DNA from: Bacteroidales bacterium
Lineage (GTDB): Bacteria > Bacteroidota > Bacteroidia > Bacteroidales > UBA12077
Direction of reading: 5' to 3'
Assembly: GCA_027859205.1 (NCBI GenBank)
Contig: JAQIBH010000138.1
Coordinates: 1-37,217, forward strand
DNA: 37,217 nucleotides
In this document: positions 8,492-17,357 of the stretch, one piece after another
Layout: each line of letters opens with the position of its first letter
How positions within the stretch are numbered: position 1 is the stretch's first letter
Notes under the pieces: model-generated
Databases searched by the model: none
Told to the model about the DNA's origin: nothing
Seen by the model: the letters and a program-made list of their open reading frames with translations, nothing else
Made by a program: the position numbers and the translations under genes

Positions 8492-9299
8492 AGAAATAGG
8501 TAATAGTCCCTTTTTGATAAGCAGGAGCACCAGGTTTCTTATCAAATGTTGCTTTTTTAGCAGCATTTTGGGCTGCAGCTAAAAGATTCGCATCAAGGGT
8601 GGTGCTTCCTTTTACTCCAGCAATTGCATTAGTAACATTCCCGTATTTATCAACAGTTATTTCAACTACTACTTTCCCTTCTATTTGATATTTGTATTCT
8701 GGTAATGGCAATGCACCAACTGGGTTTCGCCCCTCTAAATTAAAACTTGTACCGTTTGTGCCTGTACTACTTCCATCTGCATGATTCTGAGAATCGACTG
8801 ATCCTGTAGTTGAGCCTTGATTATTTTGACCCTGAGTTTCTCCTTCGCTTGAGTTGTTCGTATTACTTCTGTCTCTCCCAGGAAATAAAGCTTGCTCGTT
8901 TACTTTTCTTTCTATTTTAACCTCTTCTACTTCTTCTTTGGGTTCTGTTTTTATTTCAGTTTTTGTTTCTTTGGTTTCTTCTTTTTTGCCTTGTTCTTCA
9001 ATTACAGGTGCATCTTCGTAATCTTGTGTTATTGAACCATCTTCAGTTGGAGATGGAGAATTTTCTGTTACAGATTCCTGACTTTCCTCTACAACTTCTT
9101 GTTGCACCGATTCAGAAAATTGAGGCTCTTCATTACCTATGCCTTTGTCACTATCTCCAAAATTTATTAAAATTCCTTCTTCAGCAGGTAATGGAAGTGG
9201 AGTAGAGTAACCAAAAAACATAAATATAACTGCAATAACTATATGAAAAGTTATAGTGCCTATGATTGCAGATTTATGTTTTTTTAAAAAATCAGACAT
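8475..9299 (-). CDS. TonB-family energy transducer
   Basis: The 274-residue protein has a single N-terminal membrane anchor (~residues 11-30). A long low-complexity periplasmic linker rich in Glu, Lys, Pro and later Asn, Ser, Gly and Thr follows (~35-190). The C-terminal TonB-like domain (~195-274) carries EGKVVVEITVDKYGNVTNA. It would transmit proton-motive energy from the ExbB-ExbD complex to outer-membrane receptors. It could instead be a TolA-like variant, since the linker is long and the partners resemble TolQ/TolR equally. It starts 1 base after the exbD stop codon, so the two are translated from one transcript. Confidence 0.85.
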   Translation of the reverse strand: MSDFLKKHKSAIIGTITFHIVIAVIFMFFGYSTPLPLPAEEGILINFGDSDKGIGNEEPQFSESVQQEVVEESQESVTENSPSPTEDGSITQDYEDAPVIEEQGKKEETKETKTEIKTEPKEEVEEVKIERKVNEQALFPGRDRSNTNNSSEGETQGQNNQGSTTGSVDSQNHADGSSTGTNGTSFNLEGRNPVGALPLPEYKYQIEGKVVVEITVDKYGNVTNAIAGVKGSTTLDANLLAAAQNAAKKATFDKKPGAPAYQKGTITYFFRLQQ

Positions 9300-9300
9300 T

Positions 9301-9699
9301 TTAATTTGCTTGTGTTGCCAGAATTAATTTCCACTTATTTTCCTTTGCAATATTCAGTATTTTTACCATTGCATGTAAGGGTATATCTTGATCACAATGT
9401 AATGATATTGTTGATTCTTCAGCACTTATGTCTTGGAATCTATATTGTAGAATACCTTCAATATCTTCTAATGGAACTTGATTTGTTTCAATAAAATATC
9501 GTAAATCATCTGTTATAGAAATAGTTGTGATTGCTGATGCAGAAGTTTGATGTGAACTCTTTGGTAATAATAATTTTAACGCATTTGGAGCAATCATTGT
9601 AGAGGTAATCATAAAGAATATTAATAACAAGAAAACAATATCTGTCATTGACGACATGCTGAAATTAGGATTTACTTTTGTTCTTCTTTTTAAAGCCAT
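9301..9699 (-). CDS. exbD: ExbD/TolR-family biopolymer transport protein
   Basis: The 132-residue protein has a short basic cytoplasmic N-terminus (ALKRRTK), one membrane span (~17-36) and a periplasmic domain. The conserved membrane aspartate used in proton movement is D20, in SSMTDIVFLLLIFFM. It forms the inner-membrane motor with the ExbB-like protein encoded 16 bases upstream and drives the TonB-family protein encoded 1 base downstream. ExbD and TolR cannot be separated by sequence alone; ExbD is favoured because a TonB-like gene follows. Confidence 0.92.
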   Translation of the reverse strand: MALKRRTKVNPNFSMSSMTDIVFLLLIFFMITSTMIAPNALKLLLPKSSHQTSASAITTISITDDLRYFIETNQVPLEDIEGILQYRFQDISAEESTISLHCDQDIPLHAMVKILNIAKENKWKLILATQAN

Positions 9700-9715
9700 A
9701 ATTGCTTATATTTTA

Positions 9716-10411
9716 TTAAACAGGTTCATTCAAAACATCCATAAACTCGGATGTATTTGCTTCAAGCTGAAAAACTACTTTTTCTACTTTTGCTACTAAA
9801 ATATTATATGCTAAATATGCAATAATACCTACCATTAATCCTGCAACTGTTGTTACCATAGCGGTATAAATACCATTTGACAATAAACCAATATCAATAT
9901 TATTTCCGGCATTTGACATATCGTAAAAAGCTCTAATCATACCAATTACAGTTCCTAAAAAACCAATCATTGGAGCTGCACCAGCTACAGTAGCAAGTGT
10001 TGGTAAATTTTTTTCTAATGTTGAAATTTCTAAATTTCCGATAGTTTCAATTGCCGCATTAATGTCATTTAGTGGACGACCAATACGTTGCAATCCTTTT
10101 TCTATCATCCTTGAAATAGGACTATTTGTCATTTGGCATAGGGATAATGCTGAATCAATTTTATCATCGTGGATATAATCTTTTATTTTATTCATAAAAT
10201 TAATATCGGTTTGGGAGGCACGTTTAATAGCAAAATATCTTTCAATAAAAATATATACTGCAATTATGGAAAGAATAACAATTGGGATCATAATCCAACC
10301 TCCTTTAATTGCTAGTTCCCAATAAGATAATCTAATCTCTCCCGCTTCTGCAACAGTATTGCTAAGACTATCGGCTACGTTTATTTGTAAAAGCGTAAAT
10401 AAGTAATTCAT
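9716..10411 (-). CDS. exbB: ExbB/TolQ/MotA-family proton channel protein
   Basis: The 231-residue membrane protein has three spans: ~38-58, ~135-162 and ~180-205. The second contains the family signature PMIGFLGTVIGMIRAF, and the third contains AMVTTVAGLMVGIIAYLAYN. These helices form the channel around ExbD that turns proton flow into motion. It is the first gene of the exbB-exbD-tonB operon and lies 87 bases downstream of tamB on the same strand. A TAnnTTTG box at 10482-10489 may give it its own promoter. Confidence 0.93.
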   Translation of the reverse strand: MNYLFTLLQINVADSLSNTVAEAGEIRLSYWELAIKGGWIMIPIVILSIIAVYIFIERYFAIKRASQTDINFMNKIKDYIHDDKIDSALSLCQMTNSPISRMIEKGLQRIGRPLNDINAAIETIGNLEISTLEKNLPTLATVAGAAPMIGFLGTVIGMIRAFYDMSNAGNNIDIGLLSNGIYTAMVTTVAGLMVGIIAYLAYNILVAKVEKVVFQLEANTSEFMDVLNEPV

Positions 10412-10481
10412 ATTGTTTTTGTTTATGTCAAATTATTTAAACGGATATTTGCTTGAAATGTTTTACGGAATATTGTTTTTT

Positions 10482-10489
10482 CAAAGATA
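10482..10489 (-). promoter_or_regulatory. candidate -7 box for the exbB operon
   Basis: On the minus strand the sequence is TATCTTTG, a full match to the Bacteroidota TAnnTTTG box, about 70 bases before the exbB start. No TTTG lies at the usual distance upstream, where the 3' end of tamB sits. An 8-base match can arise by chance, so this is tentative. Confidence 0.35.
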
Positions 10490-10498
10490 CAAAAAACA

Positions 10499-13400
10499 TT
10501 AATCGCTTTTAGTTTCCTTACTTTTCCTGCTGATTTTATTCCAAAAATTGCTTAGTAATTCGGAAAAAGTATTAAATTCTTCTCGATAATATATACCGAC
10601 ACCTTGTGTATAAGGAGTGTCCTCATATAATAATTTGTCGTTAGATTCGTTAAAGGCCCTTACTTGTAATTTCCCGCTTTTATTAATTTTAACATCAACA
10701 CTAAAATCACCCACAATATTACTAGCCTGTTCTACCGTTTGACCACCATAGCCAACATTACCGTTAATACTAACTCTATCATCCAATAATTGTGTTGATA
10801 ATGCGACTTCTACCTGGTCTTGTGATATTTCATCACCAGGTCTGTAATTAACTCCAATATCCCACTCATCGCTGATTTGAGATAGCCAATGACTTAATTG
10901 ATTTGATAATAACTCACTGGTTGTAACTGTGCCTAAACCCACCGTACTTGAAGCGCCGGACAAATAACCATCAGCTGTTTGATCACGCATGAAGGAATTT
11001 AATACCAACAAAGAAAGAAACTGTTTGTTAAGTTTTTCTTTTGTGTTAATGGCAGTTCTAACAAGTGTTTTTGCTTCCTCATCGGCTGTTGGAAGATTTA
11101 TATCGAAATTAATATTAGGGTTCATTAAATTATCTGTTAAAAATACTTGACATTCAACAGGAATACGCTTTTTGTAATCATCGTTAGAATAATATGTTGA
11201 GTTAGAATCAACTAAGCTGTTTAATGAGGTTTTTAAACTGTAAATAGCATCAAAATCGATATTTGCATTATATGGTTCGCCATTCCAACTTATACTTCCT
11301 CCTCGTTTAATTTTAAATCTTTTGTTTATTACATTCTGAAGTGTAAATAAATAATCTCCTTCCTCAATTATAAAATCTCCGTACATTTTAAAATCATCAG
11401 TGGCATCAAATCCCATTTTGATATTGCCTTCGCCTCTTCCTTTAATAACATCTCCAATTTTTGAATCAAAAATTAATAAGGCTTCAGCATCAGGTGTTAT
11501 TTCTAAATCCATATTTAATTTAAAATTCGATAAATCAATTTTATATTCTTCAGGTTTAGTAGCGTATTTGTTTGATTTGTCTTTGAATGTTATAAATCCA
11601 GTCTCTTCAGAATTTTGCAAGTAGGTAAGAGGTATATTTATTTTTGTATTTTTTTCGGTTCTCGCGGAGATATCCATGAAAGTAGCTTCTCTGTTTCCTA
11701 TTATATTTACAATCCCTGTTGCAAAAGCTGTTCCATAAAAAGCTTCATTATCAGTTCCCACTGTATTTAGTGCGAAAATGTTATTGGCGTTAATATTAAA
11801 TTCGAAATTTATTTCCTTTTTTTGGCCAAATTTTAAAAATCCATTGGTGATTCCTTTATTTCCATATGTGTCAAATGCACTAACATCTTTAAAGATTAAT
11901 GAATTTTTTACAACTTCTACTTCAGTATCGAAATTGTAACGATTATTAATGTAATCAATAGTCATAGCAGAATTTTGGATAAATAAACTGCCATTGAAAT
12001 CTGGATGTTTTAGTGTTCCGGTTACAAGTACCGATCCATCGCCAATCCCAGTTACATTTGATGCAAAACTTTTTAAATATGGGTTTAAAACATTTAAGCC
12101 TAATTTATTAAGAATTATATTAAACATAATATTTTTATTCTCCGGATAGTAGTTTCCAGATACATTAATTGTTCTTGTATCGTTATATAAAGTTGATGCT
12201 TCTAATTGAATTGCTTTATTTTCTTCAATCCAGCGACTATAGATTTTTGCATGTCCAAAATTTTCTTTATTTAAAACCAGATTATTAACGTCGATATCTG
12301 TGTAAAATACCGGATTGCTAAAAATACTTGAGAAGTTAGCAGTTCCATTTATTATTCCTCCGAATTCTAATTTCTTTTCTTTTGTAATTACGTTAAGATT
12401 AGCAAGATTTAAACTTCTGAAATCAAAAAACAATGTGTCATCTGGATTCTCTGAAATTTTACCATCTAATCCGAAATATTGGTTCCCATGATTTATATTA
12501 AAACTACTAACAGAAAATGAGGATGTATCAATTTTAATTTGAGATTTGTTAATAATCCACAATGAGTCTTTTACTATTACCTGTGATGGTAAAACTGTAA
12601 TTTTAAATAAAGGCTCTCCAAATTCTTCCTTTTGACTGATTGCAGTTGATGCTAGTATCTTACCTCCGTAATTTATTGAATCGATATTGTACCAATCAAT
12701 TTTAAAATCAATATTATTATTATGAGTTAGTGAGGTTGTTTTAAAGTTTTCTAAATTAAATAAATTGTTTAGTAAATAATTATTGCACTTTGAAAGTATA
12801 GTAAATATGCTATCGTTTGAGAAAGTGTTTATTTTCAGATTTGTAAAAGTATGTTTGTTATATTTTAATTCTTCGAAGGATGCAGTTAGCATAAGCCTTT
12901 TAACAACTGAATTATAGTTAATTTTTAAATTCGAGTTGTCGCTTAAATTTAAATAAGGTATAAAGAATTTGCTAATTTGTTTTGTGTTTTTTAAGTTTAG
13001 ATCAAATGAGAAATTATTATTATAATCAAGAGTTATGGTATCGGTTGGTTCTTGAATAAGTGCAGGTAAGTAATTATAGTATAGGTTTTTTACAGATTGA
13101 ATTAAGGAGGCCGATTTATATGATCCAACTAATAAAGCATCTATATATTCCGATTTTAATTCTATTCTATGAGCATCGGTTTTTTGTGTGGAAACCAAAG
13201 ATAATGTATCAAAAACCATTTTCTCATTAAATTTAATAAGTAGAGCATTGGTAAAGTTTATTTCTCCAATAGCATTATCCACATTACTTCCTATAAAATT
13301 AGCATTAAGATTAAAAGATAAACTAGAAGTGGTATCATTCCTATCAATATTTAAACCATATAGATTCGTATTTGGAACTGTAGCTTTAAAATTAAAAACA

Positions 13401-14923
13401 GGAATTTCTTTTGAGAAATCAATACCTCCTCTAAAATCAACTTCAATATTTGGATCGGAAATATTAAAGTAGCCATCAAATGTTTTCTCAGTTAAAAATC
13501 CGTCTAATACAATATTTTGATAATTATAATCATTTATTTCAAAATTATGAATAATGCCCTTTGTAGTAGCTTTTACAGTTTTATTTGCACCTGTTGTTCC
13601 CTTAATTTGTGCATCTACACTAATTTCTCCTATAATAATAGTGTCGCTTACTAATTCACCTATATTGAAATTTTTAGTTTGAAGATTCCCACTAAAGGCT
13701 AAATTTCCAAATCTATCGGGTTGTAAAGAAAGATCAGTTGAAAGATTCCCAAGGTCTGATGTAAATTTCCCATTAGTAACAAAGTCATCATAAAACCCTG
13801 CAAAATTTCCTTTGTAACTGATTATACCTAATTTATCAAAACTTTCGGGGATTGATAAGTTGTTTCTTTTTTTGAAGAATGCATTGAGTATTTCAAAATC
13901 TTTTGCACTAGTTGTTAATTTCTTAAAATCAACATACATAAACATTTGTTTGTGATCTGGTAATCCGTTAAGGTTAAAATCAGTTATCAATTCTGTTTGT
14001 TCACCTATGTGGATTTTTACATTTTTACCTTTAAAGCTACTTAGTTTATTGTAAAATCTTCCAGAAAGAACAGCGTTAACATTTATATTTTTGAAAATGG
14101 GAGAAATATATCCCAAATCGACTAAACTGACATTAGATTCTTCCAAAGCAAAATCTAAATTAATGTTTTTAGCAAACTGTTGATATTCAAAATAGTCATT
14201 ATGTCGAAAAATTAAAGAGTCGGAATTTATATAAGAGAATGGAGTTCTGATTATCACATTTTTGAAAATCATGTGTTGTTTCCCAAAACTCGCATTAAAT
14301 TTAACATTATGGACTTTGAATCCAGATTTTTCGGTAAATTTTAATTTTTTGGTATAAAAATTTACTTCTCCATTTGATACTTTAAGATTTTTAATTTCCA
14401 GGTCTTCAATTTCACAATCTAAATTGCTGAAATTAACTATTTTATAACTATCTGGTATCTTTTTGTATGATTTGAATTTGAAAATAGATTTGTGCATTTC
14501 AATATTTTGAAAAGAAATGCGCCAATTATCATTTGTTAATGTGTCTATTGTTGAATCCTTTTCAGCGAAAATCAGATTTATTCGTTGCAAACTATCAAAT
14601 TTATGAAGATAAAATTTTGCTTTCATAAGATTGATATTACTGATATCAATTTCTTTTCGCTTCCTATCTATTCTTTTTAAGTTACAAATTATTTCTTCAG
14701 AAAATAGTAATGTGTCTTTTAATTGATCTTCAATATAAACATTCTTTAATACTACTCGATTAAAGAATTTAAAACTTACAGATTCTACTTCAAATTTAGC
14801 ATTCAGATTTTCTGATGCCTCTTTAGCAATTTTTTGTGTTATAAGTGTTTGAATTTTACTGCTTTGAAGTACAAAAAAGGTGATTGCAAGCAATGTAATT
14901 ATTACCAACAAAGAAATGATCAA
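10499..14923 (-). CDS. tamB: TamB-like translocation and assembly protein (DUF490 family)
   Basis: The 1474-residue protein is an inner-membrane-anchored, periplasm-spanning AsmA/TamB-type protein. Such proteins are linked to outer-membrane protein insertion or phospholipid transport. The N-terminus is one hydrophobic anchor followed by a long region of short repeating beta strands. The last ~400 residues carry the conserved TamB domain (for example GRGEGNIKMGFDAT, FIIEEGDYLFTLQNVINKRFKI and FLSLLVLNSFM). The start is uncertain: no ATG is present, and TTG at 14921-14923 begins directly in the hydrophobic core. The basic stretch KSIKKLYK expected before an anchor is encoded in frame just upstream, where only an ATT at 14942-14944 could start. 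The gene is divergent from tsaD, and the ExbB operon follows. Confidence 0.9.
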   Translation of the reverse strand: MIISLLVIITLLAITFFVLQSSKIQTLITQKIAKEASENLNAKFEVESVSFKFFNRVVLKNVYIEDQLKDTLLFSEEIICNLKRIDRKRKEIDISNINLMKAKFYLHKFDSLQRINLIFAEKDSTIDTLTNDNWRISFQNIEMHKSIFKFKSYKKIPDSYKIVNFSNLDCEIEDLEIKNLKVSNGEVNFYTKKLKFTEKSGFKVHNVKFNASFGKQHMIFKNVIIRTPFSYINSDSLIFRHNDYFEYQQFAKNINLDFALEESNVSLVDLGYISPIFKNINVNAVLSGRFYNKLSSFKGKNVKIHIGEQTELITDFNLNGLPDHKQMFMYVDFKKLTTSAKDFEILNAFFKKRNNLSIPESFDKLGIISYKGNFAGFYDDFVTNGKFTSDLGNLSTDLSLQPDRFGNLAFSGNLQTKNFNIGELVSDTIIIGEISVDAQIKGTTGANKTVKATTKGIIHNFEINDYNYQNIVLDGFLTEKTFDGYFNISDPNIEVDFRGGIDFSKEIPVFNFKATVPNTNLYGLNIDRNDTTSSLSFNLNANFIGSNVDNAIGEINFTNALLIKFNEKMVFDTLSLVSTQKTDAHRIELKSEYIDALLVGSYKSASLIQSVKNLYYNYLPALIQEPTDTITLDYNNNFSFDLNLKNTKQISKFFIPYLNLSDNSNLKINYNSVVKRLMLTASFEELKYNKHTFTNLKINTFSNDSIFTILSKCNNYLLNNLFNLENFKTTSLTHNNNIDFKIDWYNIDSINYGGKILASTAISQKEEFGEPLFKITVLPSQVIVKDSLWIINKSQIKIDTSSFSVSSFNINHGNQYFGLDGKISENPDDTLFFDFRSLNLANLNVITKEKKLEFGGIINGTANFSSIFSNPVFYTDIDVNNLVLNKENFGHAKIYSRWIEENKAIQLEASTLYNDTRTINVSGNYYPENKNIMFNIILNKLGLNVLNPYLKSFASNVTGIGDGSVLVTGTLKHPDFNGSLFIQNSAMTIDYINNRYNFDTEVEVVKNSLIFKDVSAFDTYGNKGITNGFLKFGQKKEINFEFNINANNIFALNTVGTDNEAFYGTAFATGIVNIIGNREATFMDISARTEKNTKINIPLTYLQNSEETGFITFKDKSNKYATKPEEYKIDLSNFKLNMDLEITPDAEALLIFDSKIGDVIKGRGEGNIKMGFDATDDFKMYGDFIIEEGDYLFTLQNVINKRFKIKRGGSISWNGEPYNANIDFDAIYSLKTSLNSLVDSNSTYYSNDDYKKRIPVECQVFLTDNLMNPNINFDINLPTADEEAKTLVRTAINTKEKLNKQFLSLLVLNSFMRDQTADGYLSGASSTVGLGTVTTSELLSNQLSHWLSQISDEWDIGVNYRPGDEISQDQVEVALSTQLLDDRVSINGNVGYGGQTVEQASNIVGDFSVDVKINKSGKLQVRAFNESNDKLLYEDTPYTQGVGIYYREEFNTFSELLSNFWNKISRKSKETKSD

Positions 14924-14943
14924 TATTTTATATAATTTTTTAA

Positions 14944-14951
14944 TACTTTTG
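14944..14951 (+). promoter_or_regulatory. candidate -7 box for tsaD
   Basis: TACTTTTG is a full match to TAnnTTTG, about 65 bases before the tsaD ATG in the tamB/tsaD divergent gap. No upstream TTTG is found at normal spacing. The site would overlap the 5' end of tamB if that gene starts upstream of its TTG. Confidence 0.3.
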
Positions 14952-15016
14952 GCTTTTGAAACGTTAACGCAAAAGAAACAAAAAAAATTATAAATAACTC
15001 AAATTCTTTACACTAA

Positions 15017-16036
15017 ATGAGTATTACTATACTTGGGATAGAGTCATCGTGCGATGATACATCAGCAGCAATAATTAAAGATGGCGTGTTATTATCGAAT
15101 GTAATTGCAAATCAGGATATTCATAAAGCATATGGTGGTGTTGTTCCAGAATTGGCTTCCAGAGCTCATCAACAGAATATTATACCGGTGGTTGATCAAG
15201 CAATTAAGCTCGCAAATGTGTCTAAAAAAGATGTAAGTGCAATTGCTTTTACCCGTGGTCCAGGTTTATTAGGATCTTTGCTTGTTGGAACTTCTTTTTC
15301 GAAAGCTTTTTCATTGGCAATGGATATTCCTTTGGTTGAGATAAATCATTTACAGGCTCATATTTTAGTTCATTTTATTAAAGAGATTGATAAAGAAAAG
15401 AAAACACCTGAATTTCCGTTTTTATGTTTGCTGGTTTCCGGAGGACATACTCAAATTGTTGTTGTGAAAAACTATTTAGAGATGGAAATTATTGGACAAA
15501 CTATTGATGATGCGGCCGGAGAAGCATTTGATAAATGTGCAAAGGTCATAGGATTACCGTATCCGGGCGGACCATTTATTGATAAAAATGCTAAACAAGG
15601 CAACAAGAATGCTTTTATTTTTAATAAACCAAGAATAAAAAATCTTGATTATAGTTTTAGTGGTTTAAAAACTTCATTTTTATATTCTGTTCGGGATAGT
15701 TTAAAAAAGAATCCCGATTTCATAAAAGAAAATATGATGGATTTAAGTGCAAGTATACAGCATACAATTATTGAAATTTTAATGAATAAGCTTGAATTAG
15801 CAGTAAAACAAACAGGAATAAATCAAATAGCTGTAGCTGGAGGGGTTTCAGCAAATTCTGGTTTAAGGGATGCCTTAATAAATAAAACTCATGATTTGGG
15901 TTGGCAAACTTTTATTCCCGAATTTAAATTCACTACAGATAATGCTGCTATGATTGCTATTACCGGATATTACAAATACTTAAATAAAGAGTTTGCGGGA
16001 CAGGATATTACTCCTTTGGCTCGATTCCCTTTTTAA
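15017..16036 (+). CDS. tsaD: tRNA N6-adenosine threonylcarbamoyltransferase
   Basis: It transfers the threonylcarbamoyl group to A37 of ANN-decoding tRNAs (t6A), together with TsaB and TsaE. The 339-residue length is standard. The N-terminus ILGIESSCDDTSAAII is the ASKHA ATP-binding motif. Metal-binding histidines H111 and H115 sit in EINHLQAHIL. LLVSGGHTQIV, the DDAAGEAFDKCAKVIGLPYPGGP segment and the C-terminal VAGGVSANSGLR are all conserved. It is divergent from tamB across 93 bases and ends 15 bases from the convergent MFS gene, with no visible terminator. Confidence 0.98.
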   Translation: MSITILGIESSCDDTSAAIIKDGVLLSNVIANQDIHKAYGGVVPELASRAHQQNIIPVVDQAIKLANVSKKDVSAIAFTRGPGLLGSLLVGTSFSKAFSLAMDIPLVEINHLQAHILVHFIKEIDKEKKTPEFPFLCLLVSGGHTQIVVVKNYLEMEIIGQTIDDAAGEAFDKCAKVIGLPYPGGPFIDKNAKQGNKNAFIFNKPRIKNLDYSFSGLKTSFLYSVRDSLKKNPDFIKENMMDLSASIQHTIIEILMNKLELAVKQTGINQIAVAGGVSANSGLRDALINKTHDLGWQTFIPEFKFTTDNAAMIAITGYYKYLNKEFAGQDITPLARFPF

Positions 16037-16051
16037 AATGTACGAGCTTAG

Positions 16052-17296
16052 TTAACTTCTATTTTTGATCAAATAAAGCGGTGTTGAAATTAAAACAAGA
16101 ATTGCAAGGGCAGACAAACCAATTCCAACTCCAAATTTATCGGCTAAATATCCTAAAACTAGTGCAAAAATTGCCGCAAAAAAACTTTTTGCTTGCGAAC
16201 TGGTTGAAAGAGCTGTAGATAAAATATCATCCTGATATAATTCACTTACATACTCTACTCCAATAGGATTTCGAAGGTTTTCTATTAAATAAATTCCAAT
16301 ATAAAACAATATAGAAACAAAATAAAATCCATAATGAAAAAACACTCCACTTAAAAAAGCTATTATTAAACCAAACGTCATTGTTACGTTTAAAGCTAGT
16401 TCTGTTGATTTCATTTTATCTTTTAACTTACCTGCTTTACGGGTTATGTAAGAAGTCAAAAAATAAATTACAAAATATAAAATTCCAATAATTATTGCTG
16501 ATTTTTGATTGTCGGAAAAAGAAAGCATGATTGGTATTGTTAATGCAAATGTTTGAATTATTGGTTGCAGATAGTCTTTCATTGCTCTATGAAATCCACT
16601 ATGAATAGAAAGATTTGTAATAGCCTTTAAAATTTGTTTTTTCTTAAATGAAATTAAATGATTATTAAAAACTTTAAAAAAACGCTCTTTTATTTTATGG
16701 ATTTTTATATCAGTATTACTTCCATTTAACGAACTTGGATATGATAAAATTAATAGTAGATCAAGTAAATAAGGAATTATTGAAAATAGAAAAATAGATT
16801 TGTAATTACCAGTATAAAAAACAATCGAAGCAGCTATCAATGATGATATTGCAGAACCCATTTGCGACCAAGATCTAGTATGTCCGTAATAATGAGCACG
16901 TTGTTCTTTCCAGTTTTTATTTTTTATGTACTCGAATATCATTGCTTTATGTGTACCTGTTCGGAATGCATCGCCAATTGCATAAAATATTATTGCGAGA
17001 ATGAAAATATAAAATGAATTGGTAGCATAGAAAATATAAAATGAAATAATATAAAATAAGAATGATACAACAAGAGATTTCTTCCTGCCAAAAACATCTG
17101 CAATAATTCCAGAAGGAATCTCCAAAATATTTATAAAAATTTCACGAATGGCATATAAAGTACCTATTTGTAAGAAACTGATATTTTTTTCCAATAGGAA
17201 TAAGATCAAGAATGGCTCAAAAAATCTTAAGTTCTTTAGAAATCCATAAATACAGAATTTATAGTATTGAATATCTTTTTGAAAACCTTGACTCAT
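16052..17296 (-). CDS. major facilitator superfamily transporter
   Basis: The 414-residue protein has about 12 hydrophobic spans. The MFS loop motif between spans 2 and 3 is visible as GIIADVFGRKKSLVVSF (~60-76), and a similar basic loop (KAGKLKDKMKS) appears in the second half. The substrate cannot be predicted; the family includes drug and metabolite exporters. The start codon lies about 16 bases after a strong hairpin at 17312-17338. That hairpin separates the gene from the sensor-like gene 61 bases upstream on the same strand. The 3' end faces tsaD. Confidence 0.85.
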   Translation of the reverse strand: MSQGFQKDIQYYKFCIYGFLKNLRFFEPFLILFLLEKNISFLQIGTLYAIREIFINILEIPSGIIADVFGRKKSLVVSFLFYIISFYIFYATNSFYIFILAIIFYAIGDAFRTGTHKAMIFEYIKNKNWKEQRAHYYGHTRSWSQMGSAISSLIAASIVFYTGNYKSIFLFSIIPYLLDLLLILSYPSSLNGSNTDIKIHKIKERFFKVFNNHLISFKKKQILKAITNLSIHSGFHRAMKDYLQPIIQTFALTIPIMLSFSDNQKSAIIIGILYFVIYFLTSYITRKAGKLKDKMKSTELALNVTMTFGLIIAFLSGVFFHYGFYFVSILFYIGIYLIENLRNPIGVEYVSELYQDDILSTALSTSSQAKSFFAAIFALVLGYLADKFGVGIGLSALAILVLISTPLYLIKNRS

Positions 17297-17311
17297 CTAT
17301 CCTTAAATTAA

Positions 17312-17338
17312 AATGGCACAAGAAAAACCTGTGCCATT
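17312..17338 (-). terminator. hairpin between the sensor-like gene and the MFS gene
   Basis: A perfect 9-bp inverted repeat, AATGGCACA at 17312-17320 and TGTGCCATT at 17330-17338, is followed on the minus strand by the weak T-tract TTTAATTTAAGG. It could terminate the upstream gene. It also sits only about 16 bases before the MFS start codon, so an attenuator or RNA-processing role is possible. Confidence 0.5.
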
Positions 17339-17357
17339 GCGTGTTTGTGTTTTTTAC

